Below are positions 8,710 through 16,015 of a DNA stretch of 64,000 nt, in pieces (the stretch's first letter is position 1; each line of letters opens with the position of its first letter). This stretch comes from Sphingomonas corticis (GTDB lineage Bacteria; Pseudomonadota; Alphaproteobacteria; Sphingomonadales; Sphingomonadaceae). Under the pieces are notes generated by a model. That model saw only the letters and a program-made list of their open reading frames with translations. It had not been told where the DNA came from and did not search any database. Both the position numbers and the translations under genes were made by a program. The stretch lies in assembly GCF_012035195.1 (NCBI RefSeq), contig NZ_JAAVJH010000005.1, forward strand, positions 124,001 to 188,000. The letters are read 5' to 3'.

Positions 8710-9537
8710 CTACCAGCACGTGCGTCCGTCGGTCGAGATGTTGATGTAGAGGAAGTTCCTCGCCTTGCCCGCCGTCTCCAACGCGTTCACGCCGTGGTAG
8801 CTGTTGTTCGAGCACGGAAAGAAGACGCCCAGGTTGGGCTTCGGCTTCAGCGTGGCGACCACGTCGACCAGCGCCGGCTTGGGATGCCGCTCGTGCTCGG
8901 CCGGCGACTTGTCGCTCTTGTGCGCGTAGATGTTCAACTCGCCGCCCTCGATGCCCTCTGCCTCCAGATCGCTGAAGTAGAGAATGAGCGAGCACAGACG
9001 GTTGCTGCGGTCGCAGTGCGGCGGCTTGGCGTAGCCGGCGAAGCTCTTCTCGACGTCGAGGCGGGTGAACAGCGTCGGGATCCTGTTCCGGTTCCGGCCG
9101 AGACCGTCGACGATCCTGCCGAGCCGTTCCCCGATCGTCTGCCGCGCCGTCAGCGTCGAGCGCGATTCGACCATGTCGCGCCGGTACGCGGCGGGATCCA
9201 CCGTGATCGAGCAGCCCAGCCCGGCGAGATCGTCGCCGAACACATCGAGGAATGTCGTCACGAAGGCGGCGGAGTTGATATAGGCGTCCAGCTCGGCCCA
9301 GGCGGCGGAGCCGGCGACCAGCCGGTCGTAGGCGAGATCGCCCCGATAGATGTCGAAGCCGGTGCCGGCCCCCACCCGGCTTCCGGTCGCCCCCGTCTGC
9401 GAGAACTGATCCTCGAACGATGCGGATGTCGGGAAGTCGGCGCTCAGTCGCGCGAACAGATCAGGCGGCAGGAAGTCCATTTTGGCGACATGCGGAAATG
9501 GCGTCGCGACGACGTCCGAACGATCGATCTGAAGCAC
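8710..9537 (-). CDS. 2OG-Fe(II) oxygenase family protein
   Basis: A 275-residue non-haem iron, 2-oxoglutarate dioxygenase. The iron ligands are His174 and Asp176 in PPHCDRSNR and His248 in NNSYHGVNAL, with Arg260 as the likely 2OG-binding residue. LILYFSD and GGELNIYAH are further fold markers. The prolyl hydroxylase-like layout suggests hydroxylation of a protein, peptide or small molecule; substrate unknown. The GTG at 9537 is preferred because GGGGGGA lies at proper distance; a TTG at 9570 would add 11 residues. Confidence 0.85.
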   Translation of the reverse strand: MLQIDRSDVVATPFPHVAKMDFLPPDLFARLSADFPTSASFEDQFSQTGATGSRVGAGTGFDIYRGDLAYDRLVAGSAAWAELDAYINSAAFVTTFLDVFGDDLAGLGCSITVDPAAYRRDMVESRSTLTARQTIGERLGRIVDGLGRNRNRIPTLFTRLDVEKSFAGYAKPPHCDRSNRLCSLILYFSDLEAEGIEGGELNIYAHKSDKSPAEHERHPKPALVDVVATLKPKPNLGVFFPCSNNSYHGVNALETAGKARNFLYINISTDGRTCW

Positions 9538-9870
9538 TGTCTTCCCCCCATCGTGCCCGGCATCGGACAAGATTCCCCGCTCGCAGGATTCTTCGGGCGA
9601 AGCATCGGGGTCAAGGGGTAACTGTCGGGCGGGTGGTCAGATCTTGGGACTCGCCGATCCGATGAATGCTGCCCATGTTGTCGGAAGCGCACCGCTGTTC
9701 GACTTCCCGACGTTACTGCTTTCCTTGAGAAATCATGATGATAAACGGATCGCAGCGCGATCCACGCTTCTTGTCGCGGGTGGATGCGCTCGGCAGCGCC
9801 AGGAGCGGCGTGATGACCGTCCGGTATCCACCACGCCGCGACCTTCCCGTTCTGGTGCGGCCGATGCCGC
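9538..9870. other. Intergenic stretch without a convincing gene
   Basis: This 333-base gap lies upstream of the oxygenase and downstream of the thiolase, both on the minus strand, so it probably holds the oxygenase promoter and the thiolase transcription end. Short frames exist on both strands but none has a start site with a ribosome site or recognisable content. Base composition is a little less GC-rich near 9700-9760. No hairpin with a T tract was found. Confidence 0.5.
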
Positions 9871-11058
9871 TCAGTCGACCAGTTCGACCGCGAGCGCCGT
9901 CGCCTCGCCGCCGCCGATGCACAGCGACGCGACGCCCTTCTTCAGACCACGATGCTTCAGCGCGGCGACCAGCGTGGTGATGATACGCGCGCCCGACGCG
10001 CCGATCGGGTGGCCGAGCGCGGTGGCACCACCGTGGACGTTGATCTTGTCGTGCGGGATGCCGAGGTCGTGCATCGCGAACATCGCGACGCAGGCGAACG
10101 CCTCGTTCACCTCGAACAGGTCGACGTCGCCGATCTGCCAGCCCGCCTTGTCCAGCAGCTTCTGGATCGCGCCCACGGGCGCGGTGGTGAAGGCGGACGG
10201 CTCCTGCGCGTGCGCGGCGTGCGCCACGATGCGCGCGACCGGCTTCTGCCCCTTCGCCGTCGCCACGCTCTCGCGCGTCAGCACCAGCGCGGCGGCGCCG
10301 TCGCTGATCGAGCTGCTGGTCGCCGCGGTGATCGTCCCGTCCTTGGCGAAGGCGGGCTTCAGCGTGGGAATCTTGTCGGGCATACCCTTGCCGGGCTGCT
10401 CGTCGGTGTCGACCGTCACGTCGCCCTTGCGGGTCTTCACGGTGACGGGGACGATCTCCTCGGCGAAGGCGCCCGACCTGATCGCCTCCTGCGCGCGGCG
10501 CAGCGATTCGATCGAGTAATCGTCCTGCGCCGCCCGCGTCAGCTGATACTCGTTGGCGGTGTCCTGCGCGAAGGTGCCCATCGCGCGGCCGGCCTCGTAG
10601 GCGTCCTCAAGTCCGTCGAGGAACATGTGGTCGTAAGCGGTGTCGTGGCCGATGCGCGCGCCGGAACGGTGCTTCTTGAGCAGGTACGGCGCGTTCGTCA
10701 TGCTCTCCATGCCGCCCGCGACGATCAGGTCGGCGGAGCCCGCCGCGATCGCCTCCGCTCCCATGATGACCGTCTGCATACCCGAGCCGCAGACCTTGTT
10801 CACCGTGGTCGCCTGGACCGACTTGGGCAGGCCCGCCTTGATCGCCGCCTGCCGCGCGGGCGCCTGGCCGAGGCCGGCGGGAAGGACGCAGCCCATGTAG
10901 ATGCGCTCCACGTCCGCGCCGTCGACGCCGGCACGCTCGACCGCCGCCTTCACCGCGGTGGCGCCGAGGTCCGTGGCGGAGACGTCGGCGAGCGCGCCCT
11001 GCATTCCGCCCATCGGCGTGCGTGCGTAGGACAGGATGACGACGGGATCGGTTGCCAT
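9871..11058 (-). CDS. Acetyl-CoA acetyltransferase (thiolase)
   Basis: A 395-residue thiolase. Cys90 in VNKVCGSGMQ is the acyl-accepting nucleophile, His349 in ALGHPIGASG and Cys380 in LCIGGGEATA complete the active site, and GGMESMTNAPYLL is typical of the biosynthetic acetoacetyl-CoA branch. It joins or splits acetyl-CoA units in the cytoplasm, feeding either polyhydroxyalkanoate or ketone and fatty acid metabolism. No phaB or phaC is nearby, so the pathway is open. The ATG at 11058 has GGAG upstream and starts the conserved fold (DPVVILSYARTPMG). Confidence 0.95.
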   Translation of the reverse strand: MATDPVVILSYARTPMGGMQGALADVSATDLGATAVKAAVERAGVDGADVERIYMGCVLPAGLGQAPARQAAIKAGLPKSVQATTVNKVCGSGMQTVIMGAEAIAAGSADLIVAGGMESMTNAPYLLKKHRSGARIGHDTAYDHMFLDGLEDAYEAGRAMGTFAQDTANEYQLTRAAQDDYSIESLRRAQEAIRSGAFAEEIVPVTVKTRKGDVTVDTDEQPGKGMPDKIPTLKPAFAKDGTITAATSSSISDGAAALVLTRESVATAKGQKPVARIVAHAAHAQEPSAFTTAPVGAIQKLLDKAGWQIGDVDLFEVNEAFACVAMFAMHDLGIPHDKINVHGGATALGHPIGASGARIITTLVAALKHRGLKKGVASLCIGGGEATALAVELVD

Positions 11059-11116
11059 GGTGCTCCACTCCGGATCGGTTATTAGGGGGTCGGTTATGCT
11101 GCGCTGCATCTAGATC

Positions 11117-11431
11117 ATGGTCAGTCGCTTTTCAAACCGGGCCGAATTGCCGTGCATCAGCCGGCCTCCTACGCCCGCGTCCGTGCAAATCGTCGATCTT
11201 TTCAAATGGTACGCCGCCGCCAGCGGCACGATCGCGGCCTTCATGGTGTCGCTCGACTCGGGGCGCCGAGTGACAGGATGGGGGATGGTGCTGTTCGTCA
11301 CCTCGTCCGTCGCTTGGATCACCGGCGCCTTCCTGACGAAGGACGAGCCGCTGGGCGCGCAAAATGTCGTGCTGCTCGGCATCAATTCCTTCGGCGTCTA
11401 TCGCTACCTGATCCGCAAGCGCGGTGCCTGA
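11117..11431 (+). CDS. Small membrane protein, unknown function
   Basis: A 104-residue frame with two hydrophobic segments (WGMVLFVTSSVAWITGAFL and LLGINSFGVYRYLI) following an amphipathic start. The pattern of a short hairpin ending in GVYRYL recalls small PnuC/YgjV-like modules, but this is only a resemblance. Neither the ATG at 11117 nor an in-frame GTG at 11183, which would give MQIVDLFKWYAAA, has a strong ribosome site. It overlaps the prepilin peptidase start by eight bases, suggesting coupling. Confidence 0.6.
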   Translation: MVSRFSNRAELPCISRPPTPASVQIVDLFKWYAAASGTIAAFMVSLDSGRRVTGWGMVLFVTSSVAWITGAFLTKDEPLGAQNVVLLGINSFGVYRYLIRKRGA

Positions 11432-12173
11432 GGCGCTCGCCTGGCCGCTCGCGCTCGCGCTGCTGGGCGCGGTGATGGGCAGCTTTCTGTCGACGCTGGC
11501 GATCCGCTGGCCGGCAGGGCGCGCGATGGGCGGACGATCGGCGTGTGACGGATGCGCGCGGCGACTGACCGCGATCGAGCTGGTGCCGGTGCTCGGCTGG
11601 ATCGCGGGGCGGGGACGGTGCCGCACCTGCGCCGCCGCGATCGATCCGCGCCATCCGTCGTTCGAGCTCGGCTGCGCGGCGATCGGCGCGCTGTCGGGCG
11701 TGGTCGCGCCGGGGCCGGTGGGCGCGTCCGGCGCGGCGTTCGGCTGGCTGCTGCTGACGCTGGCGGCGATCGACGCGGCGGAGCTGTGGCTGCCCGACCC
11801 GCTGGTGCTGGCGCTCGCGCTGCTCGGGCTGGCGAGCGCGGCGGTGGCGCCACCCGATCTTGCAGCGCGACTGATCGGCGGCGCGGCAGGCTTCGCGTCG
11901 CTGTGGCTGGTGGCCGCCGGCTACCGCGCGGCGCGCGGGCGCGAGGGGCTGGGCGGGGGCGATCCCAAGCTGTTCGGCGCGATCGGGCTGTGGCTCGGCT
12001 GGCGGCTGCTGCCCGCGGTGCTGCTGCTGGCGGCCCTCGTCGGGCTGGGTCTCGTTCTCCTGCAGCGGTGGCGCGGGCGGACGGTCGCGGCCGACGACGC
12101 GGTGCCGTTCGGCGCGTTCCTCTGCGTGGCGGCTTACCCCGCGTGGGTCGCGATGGTAGGGGCGGGCGGATGA
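11424..12173 (+). CDS. Prepilin peptidase, A24 family
   Basis: A 249-residue inner-membrane aspartic protease that cleaves type IV pilin-like leader peptides and may methylate the new N-terminus. The cytoplasmic N-terminal domain has the zinc-binding pairs CDGC and CRTC, and GSFLSTLAIRWP precedes them. One catalytic Asp lies in AAIDAAELWLPD, the other in the GGGDPKLFG motif. Several membrane segments fill the rest. It starts at GTG 11424 inside the end of the preceding gene and overlaps the next gene by ATGA. No pilin or secretion genes are adjacent, as is common for this gene. Confidence 0.9.
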   Translation: MPEALAWPLALALLGAVMGSFLSTLAIRWPAGRAMGGRSACDGCARRLTAIELVPVLGWIAGRGRCRTCAAAIDPRHPSFELGCAAIGALSGVVAPGPVGASGAAFGWLLLTLAAIDAAELWLPDPLVLALALLGLASAAVAPPDLAARLIGGAAGFASLWLVAAGYRAARGREGLGGGDPKLFGAIGLWLGWRLLPAVLLLAALVGLGLVLLQRWRGRTVAADDAVPFGAFLCVAAYPAWVAMVGAGG

Positions 12174-12586
12174 TCGCCGTGCTGCTCCTCCTTGCGCTTC
12201 AGGCCGCCACGTCGATCGACGGGCTGCCGATCGGCGGCCTGCCGCGCCAGGCGCTGCCGGCGAGGGGGTGCGCCGCCTATCTGTTCACCACCGGCACGAC
12301 GCGCACCTTCGCCGCGATGGCGGCGCCGACGTCGCTGCGCATCGCGGTGAACGGAAAGCTTGTGGACCTGCCGCGCGTCGCCGGCCAGGGTGCTGAGGTG
12401 CGCGGGCTGGCGCGGGAGGGCGAGTATCGTGTCGACGGCATCACCGCGCGCCTGTCGATGACGATCGTCGAGCGGCAGGACCTGGCGCAGGGCGCCGCAG
12501 TGACCGAGGCGGTGCTGACGCTGGAACGCGCCGGCAAGGACGCCGTGGCGGTCCCGCTCGCCGGACTGGTGGGCTGCGCGGCATAG
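12170..12586 (+). CDS. Small exported protein, unknown function
   Basis: A 138-residue protein with a short signal peptide, MIAVLLLLALQAA, and a beta-rich mature region. It has one cysteine after the signal (RGCAAYLF) and one at the C-terminus (VGCAA), probably forming a disulphide. Its ATG overlaps the prepilin peptidase stop, so the two are translated together. No family is recognised. Confidence 0.7.
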   Translation: MIAVLLLLALQAATSIDGLPIGGLPRQALPARGCAAYLFTTGTTRTFAAMAAPTSLRIAVNGKLVDLPRVAGQGAEVRGLAREGEYRVDGITARLSMTIVERQDLAQGAAVTEAVLTLERAGKDAVAVPLAGLVGCAA

Positions 12587-12649
12587 CCAATCGCTCCGGT
12601 TCGTGCTTCAGTTGCCGATGACAACGCAACGGCGACGGGGAGAGGGCGG

Positions 12650-14062
12650 ATGAGGGCTTTGCTGGAGGCGCAGCGCGCCGCGTTCATGGCGGCGCTGCCG
12701 GAGCCGCTGTCGGTGCGCAAGGATCGGCTGACGCGCGCCGCCGCGATGGTGGGCGACCATGCCGACCGCTTCTGCGACGCGCTGAGCGAGGATTTCGGCC
12801 ACCGCAGCCGCGAACAGTCGATGATGACCGACATCGCCGGATCGATCGCGCCGCTGAAGCACGCGCTGAAGCACGTGGATCGCTGGGCAAGGGCGGAAAA
12901 GCGCAAGGTGCAGTTCCCGCTCGGCCTGCTTGGCGCCAGGGCGCGGGTGGAATACCAGCCCAAGGGCGTGGTCGGCGTGATCTCGCCGTGGAACTTCCCG
13001 ATCAACCTGGTCATGTCGCCGCTGGCCGGCATCTTCGCCGCGGGCAACCGCGCGATGGTGAAGACCAGCGAGTTCACGCCCGCGACGTCCGCCCTGTTCG
13101 AGGAGGTGGTCGGCCGCTACTTCGCCGCGGAGGAGCTGGCGTTCGTGTCGGGCGGGCCGGAGGCGGGGAAGGCGTTCGCCGAGCTGCCGTTCGATCACCT
13201 GATCTTCACCGGCGCCACCGGGATCGCGAAGCATATCCTCCACGCCGCGGCGGACAATCTGGTGCCCGTCACGCTGGAACTGGGCGGGAAGAGCCCGGTG
13301 ATCGTGGGCAGGGATGCCGATATCCGCCAGGCGACCGAGCGGGTGGCGATCGGCAAGATGCTGAACGCCGGGCAGATCTGCCTCGCGCCCGACTATATGC
13401 TGGTGCCGGCGGAGCAGCAGGCGGCGGTAGTCGAGGGGCTGAAGACCGCGGCGAGCGCGATGTACCCGACGCTGCTGTCCAATCCCGACTATACGGCGAT
13501 CATCAACGACCGCCACCACCAGCGGCTGGCCGAGTGGATCGACGACGCCCGCGCGAAGGGCGCCACGGTGGAGGTGGTCAATCCCGCCGGCGAGGATTTC
13601 GCCACCGCGAACTCGCGCAAGATGCCGCTCCACATCGTCACCGACGTGACCGACGACATGACGATCATGCAGGAGGAGATCTTCGGCCCCGTGCTGCCGG
13701 TCCGCCGCTACGAGGCCGGGATCGATGCGGCGATCGCCGAGGTGAACCGTCGCGACCGGCCGCTCGCCGTCTATTATTTCGGCAAGGACGAGGGCGAGAA
13801 GCGCCGCGTGCTGGACCGCACCATCTCCGGCGGGGCGACCGTTAACGACGTGATCTTCCACGTCTCGATGGAAGACCTGCCGTTCGGCGGCGTGGGTCCG
13901 TCGGGCATGGGCGCATACCATGGACGCGACGGGTTCGTGACGTTCAGCCACGCCAAGGCGGTGTACCAGCAGCCGAAGATCGACGTGGCGAAGCTCGCCG
14001 GGCTGAAGCCGCCCTACGGCGCGGCGACGAGAAAGGCCGTGGCGGCGCAGATGAAGCGCTAG
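12650..14062 (+). CDS. calB: Coniferyl aldehyde dehydrogenase
   Basis: A 470-residue NAD(P)-dependent aldehyde dehydrogenase of the coniferyl aldehyde branch, oxidising coniferyl aldehyde to ferulate in lignin-derived aromatic catabolism. Markers are GVVGVISPWNFPINL for the cofactor site, LELGGKSPVIVG with the catalytic Glu, NAGQICLAPDY with the nucleophilic Cys, and EEIFGPVLPV. Length is normal. The start MRALLEAQRAAF lies after AGAGGGCGG. No other lignin genes are adjacent, so the substrate is inferred from the family; related ALDHs accept other aldehydes. Confidence 0.85.
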   Translation: MRALLEAQRAAFMAALPEPLSVRKDRLTRAAAMVGDHADRFCDALSEDFGHRSREQSMMTDIAGSIAPLKHALKHVDRWARAEKRKVQFPLGLLGARARVEYQPKGVVGVISPWNFPINLVMSPLAGIFAAGNRAMVKTSEFTPATSALFEEVVGRYFAAEELAFVSGGPEAGKAFAELPFDHLIFTGATGIAKHILHAAADNLVPVTLELGGKSPVIVGRDADIRQATERVAIGKMLNAGQICLAPDYMLVPAEQQAAVVEGLKTAASAMYPTLLSNPDYTAIINDRHHQRLAEWIDDARAKGATVEVVNPAGEDFATANSRKMPLHIVTDVTDDMTIMQEEIFGPVLPVRRYEAGIDAAIAEVNRRDRPLAVYYFGKDEGEKRRVLDRTISGGATVNDVIFHVSMEDLPFGGVGPSGMGAYHGRDGFVTFSHAKAVYQQPKIDVAKLAGLKPPYGAATRKAVAAQMKR

Positions 14063-14069
14063 CGGCAGC

Positions 14070-14099
14070 AAAAAGCCCGGCGGTGGATCACCGCCGGGC
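14070..14099 (-). terminator. Rho-independent terminator of the minus-strand DUF465 gene
   Basis: GCCCGGCGGTG-gat-CACCGCCGGGC forms an 11-base-pair stem (14075-14099). Read on the minus strand it is followed by five T residues (14070-14074), so it ends transcription of the gene at 14116-14274. On the plus strand no T tract follows, so its effect on the aldehyde dehydrogenase is less certain. Confidence 0.85.
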
Positions 14100-14115
14100 C
14101 GCAGGAGACCGGACC

Positions 14116-14274
14116 TCAATGGGTAGAGGCGATCTCTTCCTTCAACTTCAGCTTCTGCTTCTTCATGTCGGCGATCGCGATCGAGTCGGGCAGCGGGCGC
14201 TGCGATTCGATGGAGATGCGCTCGTCGAGCACGGCACGCTTGGCCTCAAGGGCCGAGATGTGTGCAGACTGCAT
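14116..14274 (-). CDS. DUF465 (YdcH-like) small protein
   Basis: A 52-residue helical protein of the YdcH/DUF465 family, with the typical string LEAKRAVLDERISIE, DMKKQKLKLKEEI and a short tail. It probably forms a coiled-coil dimer. The ATG at 14274 follows a perfect AGGAGG nine bases away, suggesting strong translation. A terminator lies just downstream, so it is a one-gene unit. A paralogue is divergently encoded 154 bases away. The function of the family is not established. Confidence 0.88.
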   Translation of the reverse strand: MQSAHISALEAKRAVLDERISIESQRPLPDSIAIADMKKQKLKLKEEIASTH

Positions 14275-14428
14275 GGGCAGATGCCTCCTAAAGCGGTTGA
14301 CGGGGTAGGGATTGAACCACGAACGCGTGAAAAAGTCGCGCAGGGAATTGCTTGGGCGCGGCCGATCGTCGTGTATGCGCGATGATGTGTGTTAGCGTTC
14401 GTTGCCGGCGCTCCGGCCCAGGGGGAAC

Positions 14429-14626
14429 ATGGACGAGGGAAAGATCCTGGCGCGGCTCAACCTGCTGCGGATCGAGCATCGCGACCTGGACGCGTCGATC
14501 GTCGCGCTGGGCGAGGGCGGGGCGCCCGACCAGCTGCGGCTGGCCCGGCTGAAGAAGCGCAAGCTGTCGCTGCGCGACGAGATCGCGCGGCTGGAAGACA
14601 TGCTGATCCCCGACATCATCGCCTGA
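14429..14626 (+). CDS. DUF465 (YdcH-like) small protein, second copy
   Basis: A 65-residue paralogue of the preceding protein: ILARLNLLRIEHRDLDASI, then RLKKRKLSLRDEIARLED and a short hydrophobic end. The two helices with KKRKLSLRDEI match the family pattern. The ATG at 14429 is preceded by CAGGGGGAAC. An upstream ATG at 14402 gives a less plausible extension. It is followed at 92 bases by the RcdA-type gene on the same strand. Function unknown. Confidence 0.88.
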   Translation: MDEGKILARLNLLRIEHRDLDASIVALGEGGAPDQLRLARLKKRKLSLRDEIARLEDMLIPDIIA

Positions 14627-14718
14627 TCCCAGCGGGCCGGGGGGGGCGCGCGGGATAAAGAGGGTTAACGCGCAGGTCGCATTGGAAACGTCGGCGCGGC
14701 TGTGGCATTCATCACCCC

Positions 14719-15180
14719 GTGCTGCCCGAAGAACCCACCACCCGCCTCCACGAGCGGCTGATCGACACCTTCTACGTCGATGCCATGCTGCTGGCCGACG
14801 AGGCGCGCAGCTATTTCGACGAGGGCGGGCGGATCGAGCGCGAGTCGCTCGCGCCAATGACGCGCGTGGCGTTCAGTTGCGAATCGCTGAAGGTGACGAC
14901 GCGGCTGATGCACGTCATCGCCTGGCTGCTGACGCAGCGCGCGGTCCACGCGGGCGAACTGAGCCCGCAGCAGGCGCTGGAGCCGTCGCGCCGGCTGGGC
15001 GAGGCTCCGGTGACGGAGGCGGGGCTGCTCGACGTCCTGCCGCACCAGGCCCGCGCGCTGGTGGCGTCGAGCATCGAGCTCCACCGCCGCGTCGCGCGGC
15101 TGGACGAGGCGCAGGCCGGCGGGCCGCGCGCGGCGAGCCCGGCGCGCTCGATGCTCGACCGGCTGGCCACCGCTTTCTAG
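14719..15180 (+). CDS. rcdA: DUF1465 family protein, RcdA-like
   Basis: A 153-residue helical protein of the DUF1465 family, to which Caulobacter RcdA belongs. RcdA is an adaptor that helps ClpXP degrade CtrA and other substrates at the G1-S transition. Markers are LIDTFYVDAMLLADEARSYF at the N-terminus and the central LKVTTRLMHVIAWLLTQRA. The GTG at 14719 is the first start in frame but has no clear ribosome site. ctrA itself lies 5 kb downstream in this window. The adaptor role is inferred from the family, not shown here. Confidence 0.78.
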   Translation: MLPEEPTTRLHERLIDTFYVDAMLLADEARSYFDEGGRIERESLAPMTRVAFSCESLKVTTRLMHVIAWLLTQRAVHAGELSPQQALEPSRRLGEAPVTEAGLLDVLPHQARALVASSIELHRRVARLDEAQAGGPRAASPARSMLDRLATAF

Positions 15181-15203
15181 GGATTGCGCAACACTTCCGC
15201 CCG

Positions 15204-15230
15204 CCGTTCGACCTGAGCGCAGTCGAAGGC
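15204..15230. repeat. Half copy of a dispersed palindromic repeat
   Basis: The 27 bases from CCGTTCG to GAAGGC match 26 of 27 bases of the left arm of the element at 56442-56511. No facing right arm follows, so it is probably a decayed half. It lies in the gap between the RcdA-type gene and the tRNA terminator. Confidence 0.6.
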
Positions 15231-15297
15231 TACTCGCACAGCACCACGGGCGGCGGCAATCGTCGTCACGGCGGCCCGCAGCAGACCGCCGACAACG

Positions 15298-15326
15298 AAA
15301 AGGCCGGGTCATCGCTGACCCGGCCT
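15298..15326 (-). terminator. Rho-independent terminator of the tRNA gene
   Basis: AGGCCGGGTC-atcgct-GACCCGGCCT is a ten-base-pair stem followed, on the minus strand, by T residues at 15298-15300 (and the T that closes the stem). It lies 30 bases after the 3' end of tRNA-Arg. Confidence 0.85.
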
Positions 15327-15355
15327 CGTCCACGTCCTGCGTGGTTTTCCAATGG

Positions 15356-15429
15356 CGCGCCCGGAACGATTCGAACGTCCGACCCTCAGATTCGTAGTCT
15401 GATGCTCTATCCAGCTGAGCTACGGGCGC
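15356..15429 (-). tRNA. tRNA-Arg, anticodon ACG
   Basis: The minus strand folds as a complete cloverleaf. The acceptor stem is GCGCCCG pairing with CGGGCGC. The D arm is GCTCAGCTGGATAGAGC, the anticodon arm is TCAGA-CTACGAA-TCTGA with anticodon ACG, and the T arm contains TTCGAAT. The discriminator base is G; the CCA is not clearly encoded. ACG tRNAs become ICG and read the CGT, CGC and CGA arginine codons. The terminator downstream supports a single-gene unit. Confidence 0.95.
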
Positions 15430-15514
15430 CCTTTGGAGCGGCGCTGTTAGACGGGCTTTTTTGATCGCGCAAGGGCGTTGCGTCGCTTTTCTGCGCGGCT
15501 TACGCCCGGCGGCG

Positions 15515-16012
15515 ATGATGCGTCGTTCCGCTGTGCCCGCCCTTTTCTCCGCCGCGCTGCTGGCGGCGTGTTCCACCGCTGGCGACGGCGACTTCCCCTC
15601 GCTCGCGCCGCGACCGCAGGAGAAGCTGGGCTTCGCCGAACCGGAGGCGCCTCCCGCGGCGCCGGTGGCGGCGGACCCCGCGCTCGACGCGCGGATCGCT
15701 GCGGTGGCGCGCGACCGTGCGGCGGCCGACACCGCGTTCGACGCGGCGGCAACGCGGGCGGAGCGGGCGGCGGCACGCGCAGGGGCGCGGGGAAGCGACG
15801 CGTGGCTCGACGCGCAGACCGCGATGGGAGCGCTGGACGTGGCGCGCGGGCAGCAGCGCGACGCGGCCGACGCGCTGGAGGAGCTGGCGGCGGCGCGGGC
15901 GGGCGCGCTCGCACCGGAATACCCTCCGCTCACCCGCGCGCTGGCGGCGGCGCGTGCCGGGATCGAGGCGCAGACGCGCCGCGCCGACGCGATCGCGGCG
16001 CGGCTGCGCTAG
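15515..16012 (+). CDS. Putative lipoprotein, coiled-coil
   Basis: A 165-residue protein with a lipoprotein signal: basic MMRR, a hydrophobic core and LLAAC, cysteine 20 or 21 being the lipidated residue. The mature part begins with a Pro/Ala linker, then long Ala/Arg/Glu-rich helices (for example RDRAAADTAFDAAATRAERA) that look coiled-coil. The ATG at 15515 is preferred to the upstream ATG at 15461 because it opens the signal peptide. It is convergent with the TonB-dependent receptor, three bases apart. Function unknown. Confidence 0.7.
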   Translation: MMRRSAVPALFSAALLAACSTAGDGDFPSLAPRPQEKLGFAEPEAPPAAPVAADPALDARIAAVARDRAAADTAFDAAATRAERAAARAGARGSDAWLDAQTAMGALDVARGQQRDAADALEELAAARAGALAPEYPPLTRALAAARAGIEAQTRRADAIAARLR

Positions 16013-16015
16013 GCG

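Noticed and set aside
9561..9563. ATG at 9563 as start of the 2OG oxygenase
   Set aside because: It is out of frame with the oxygenase; the GTG at 9537 has the ribosome site.
14075..14099. Hairpin as terminator of the coniferyl aldehyde dehydrogenase gene
   Set aside because: The T tract lies on the minus-strand side only, so it is assigned to the facing DUF465 gene.
14665..14669. TTAAC half-site upstream of the RcdA-type gene as a CtrA box
   Set aside because: No second TTAA seven bases away; a single half-site is not enough.
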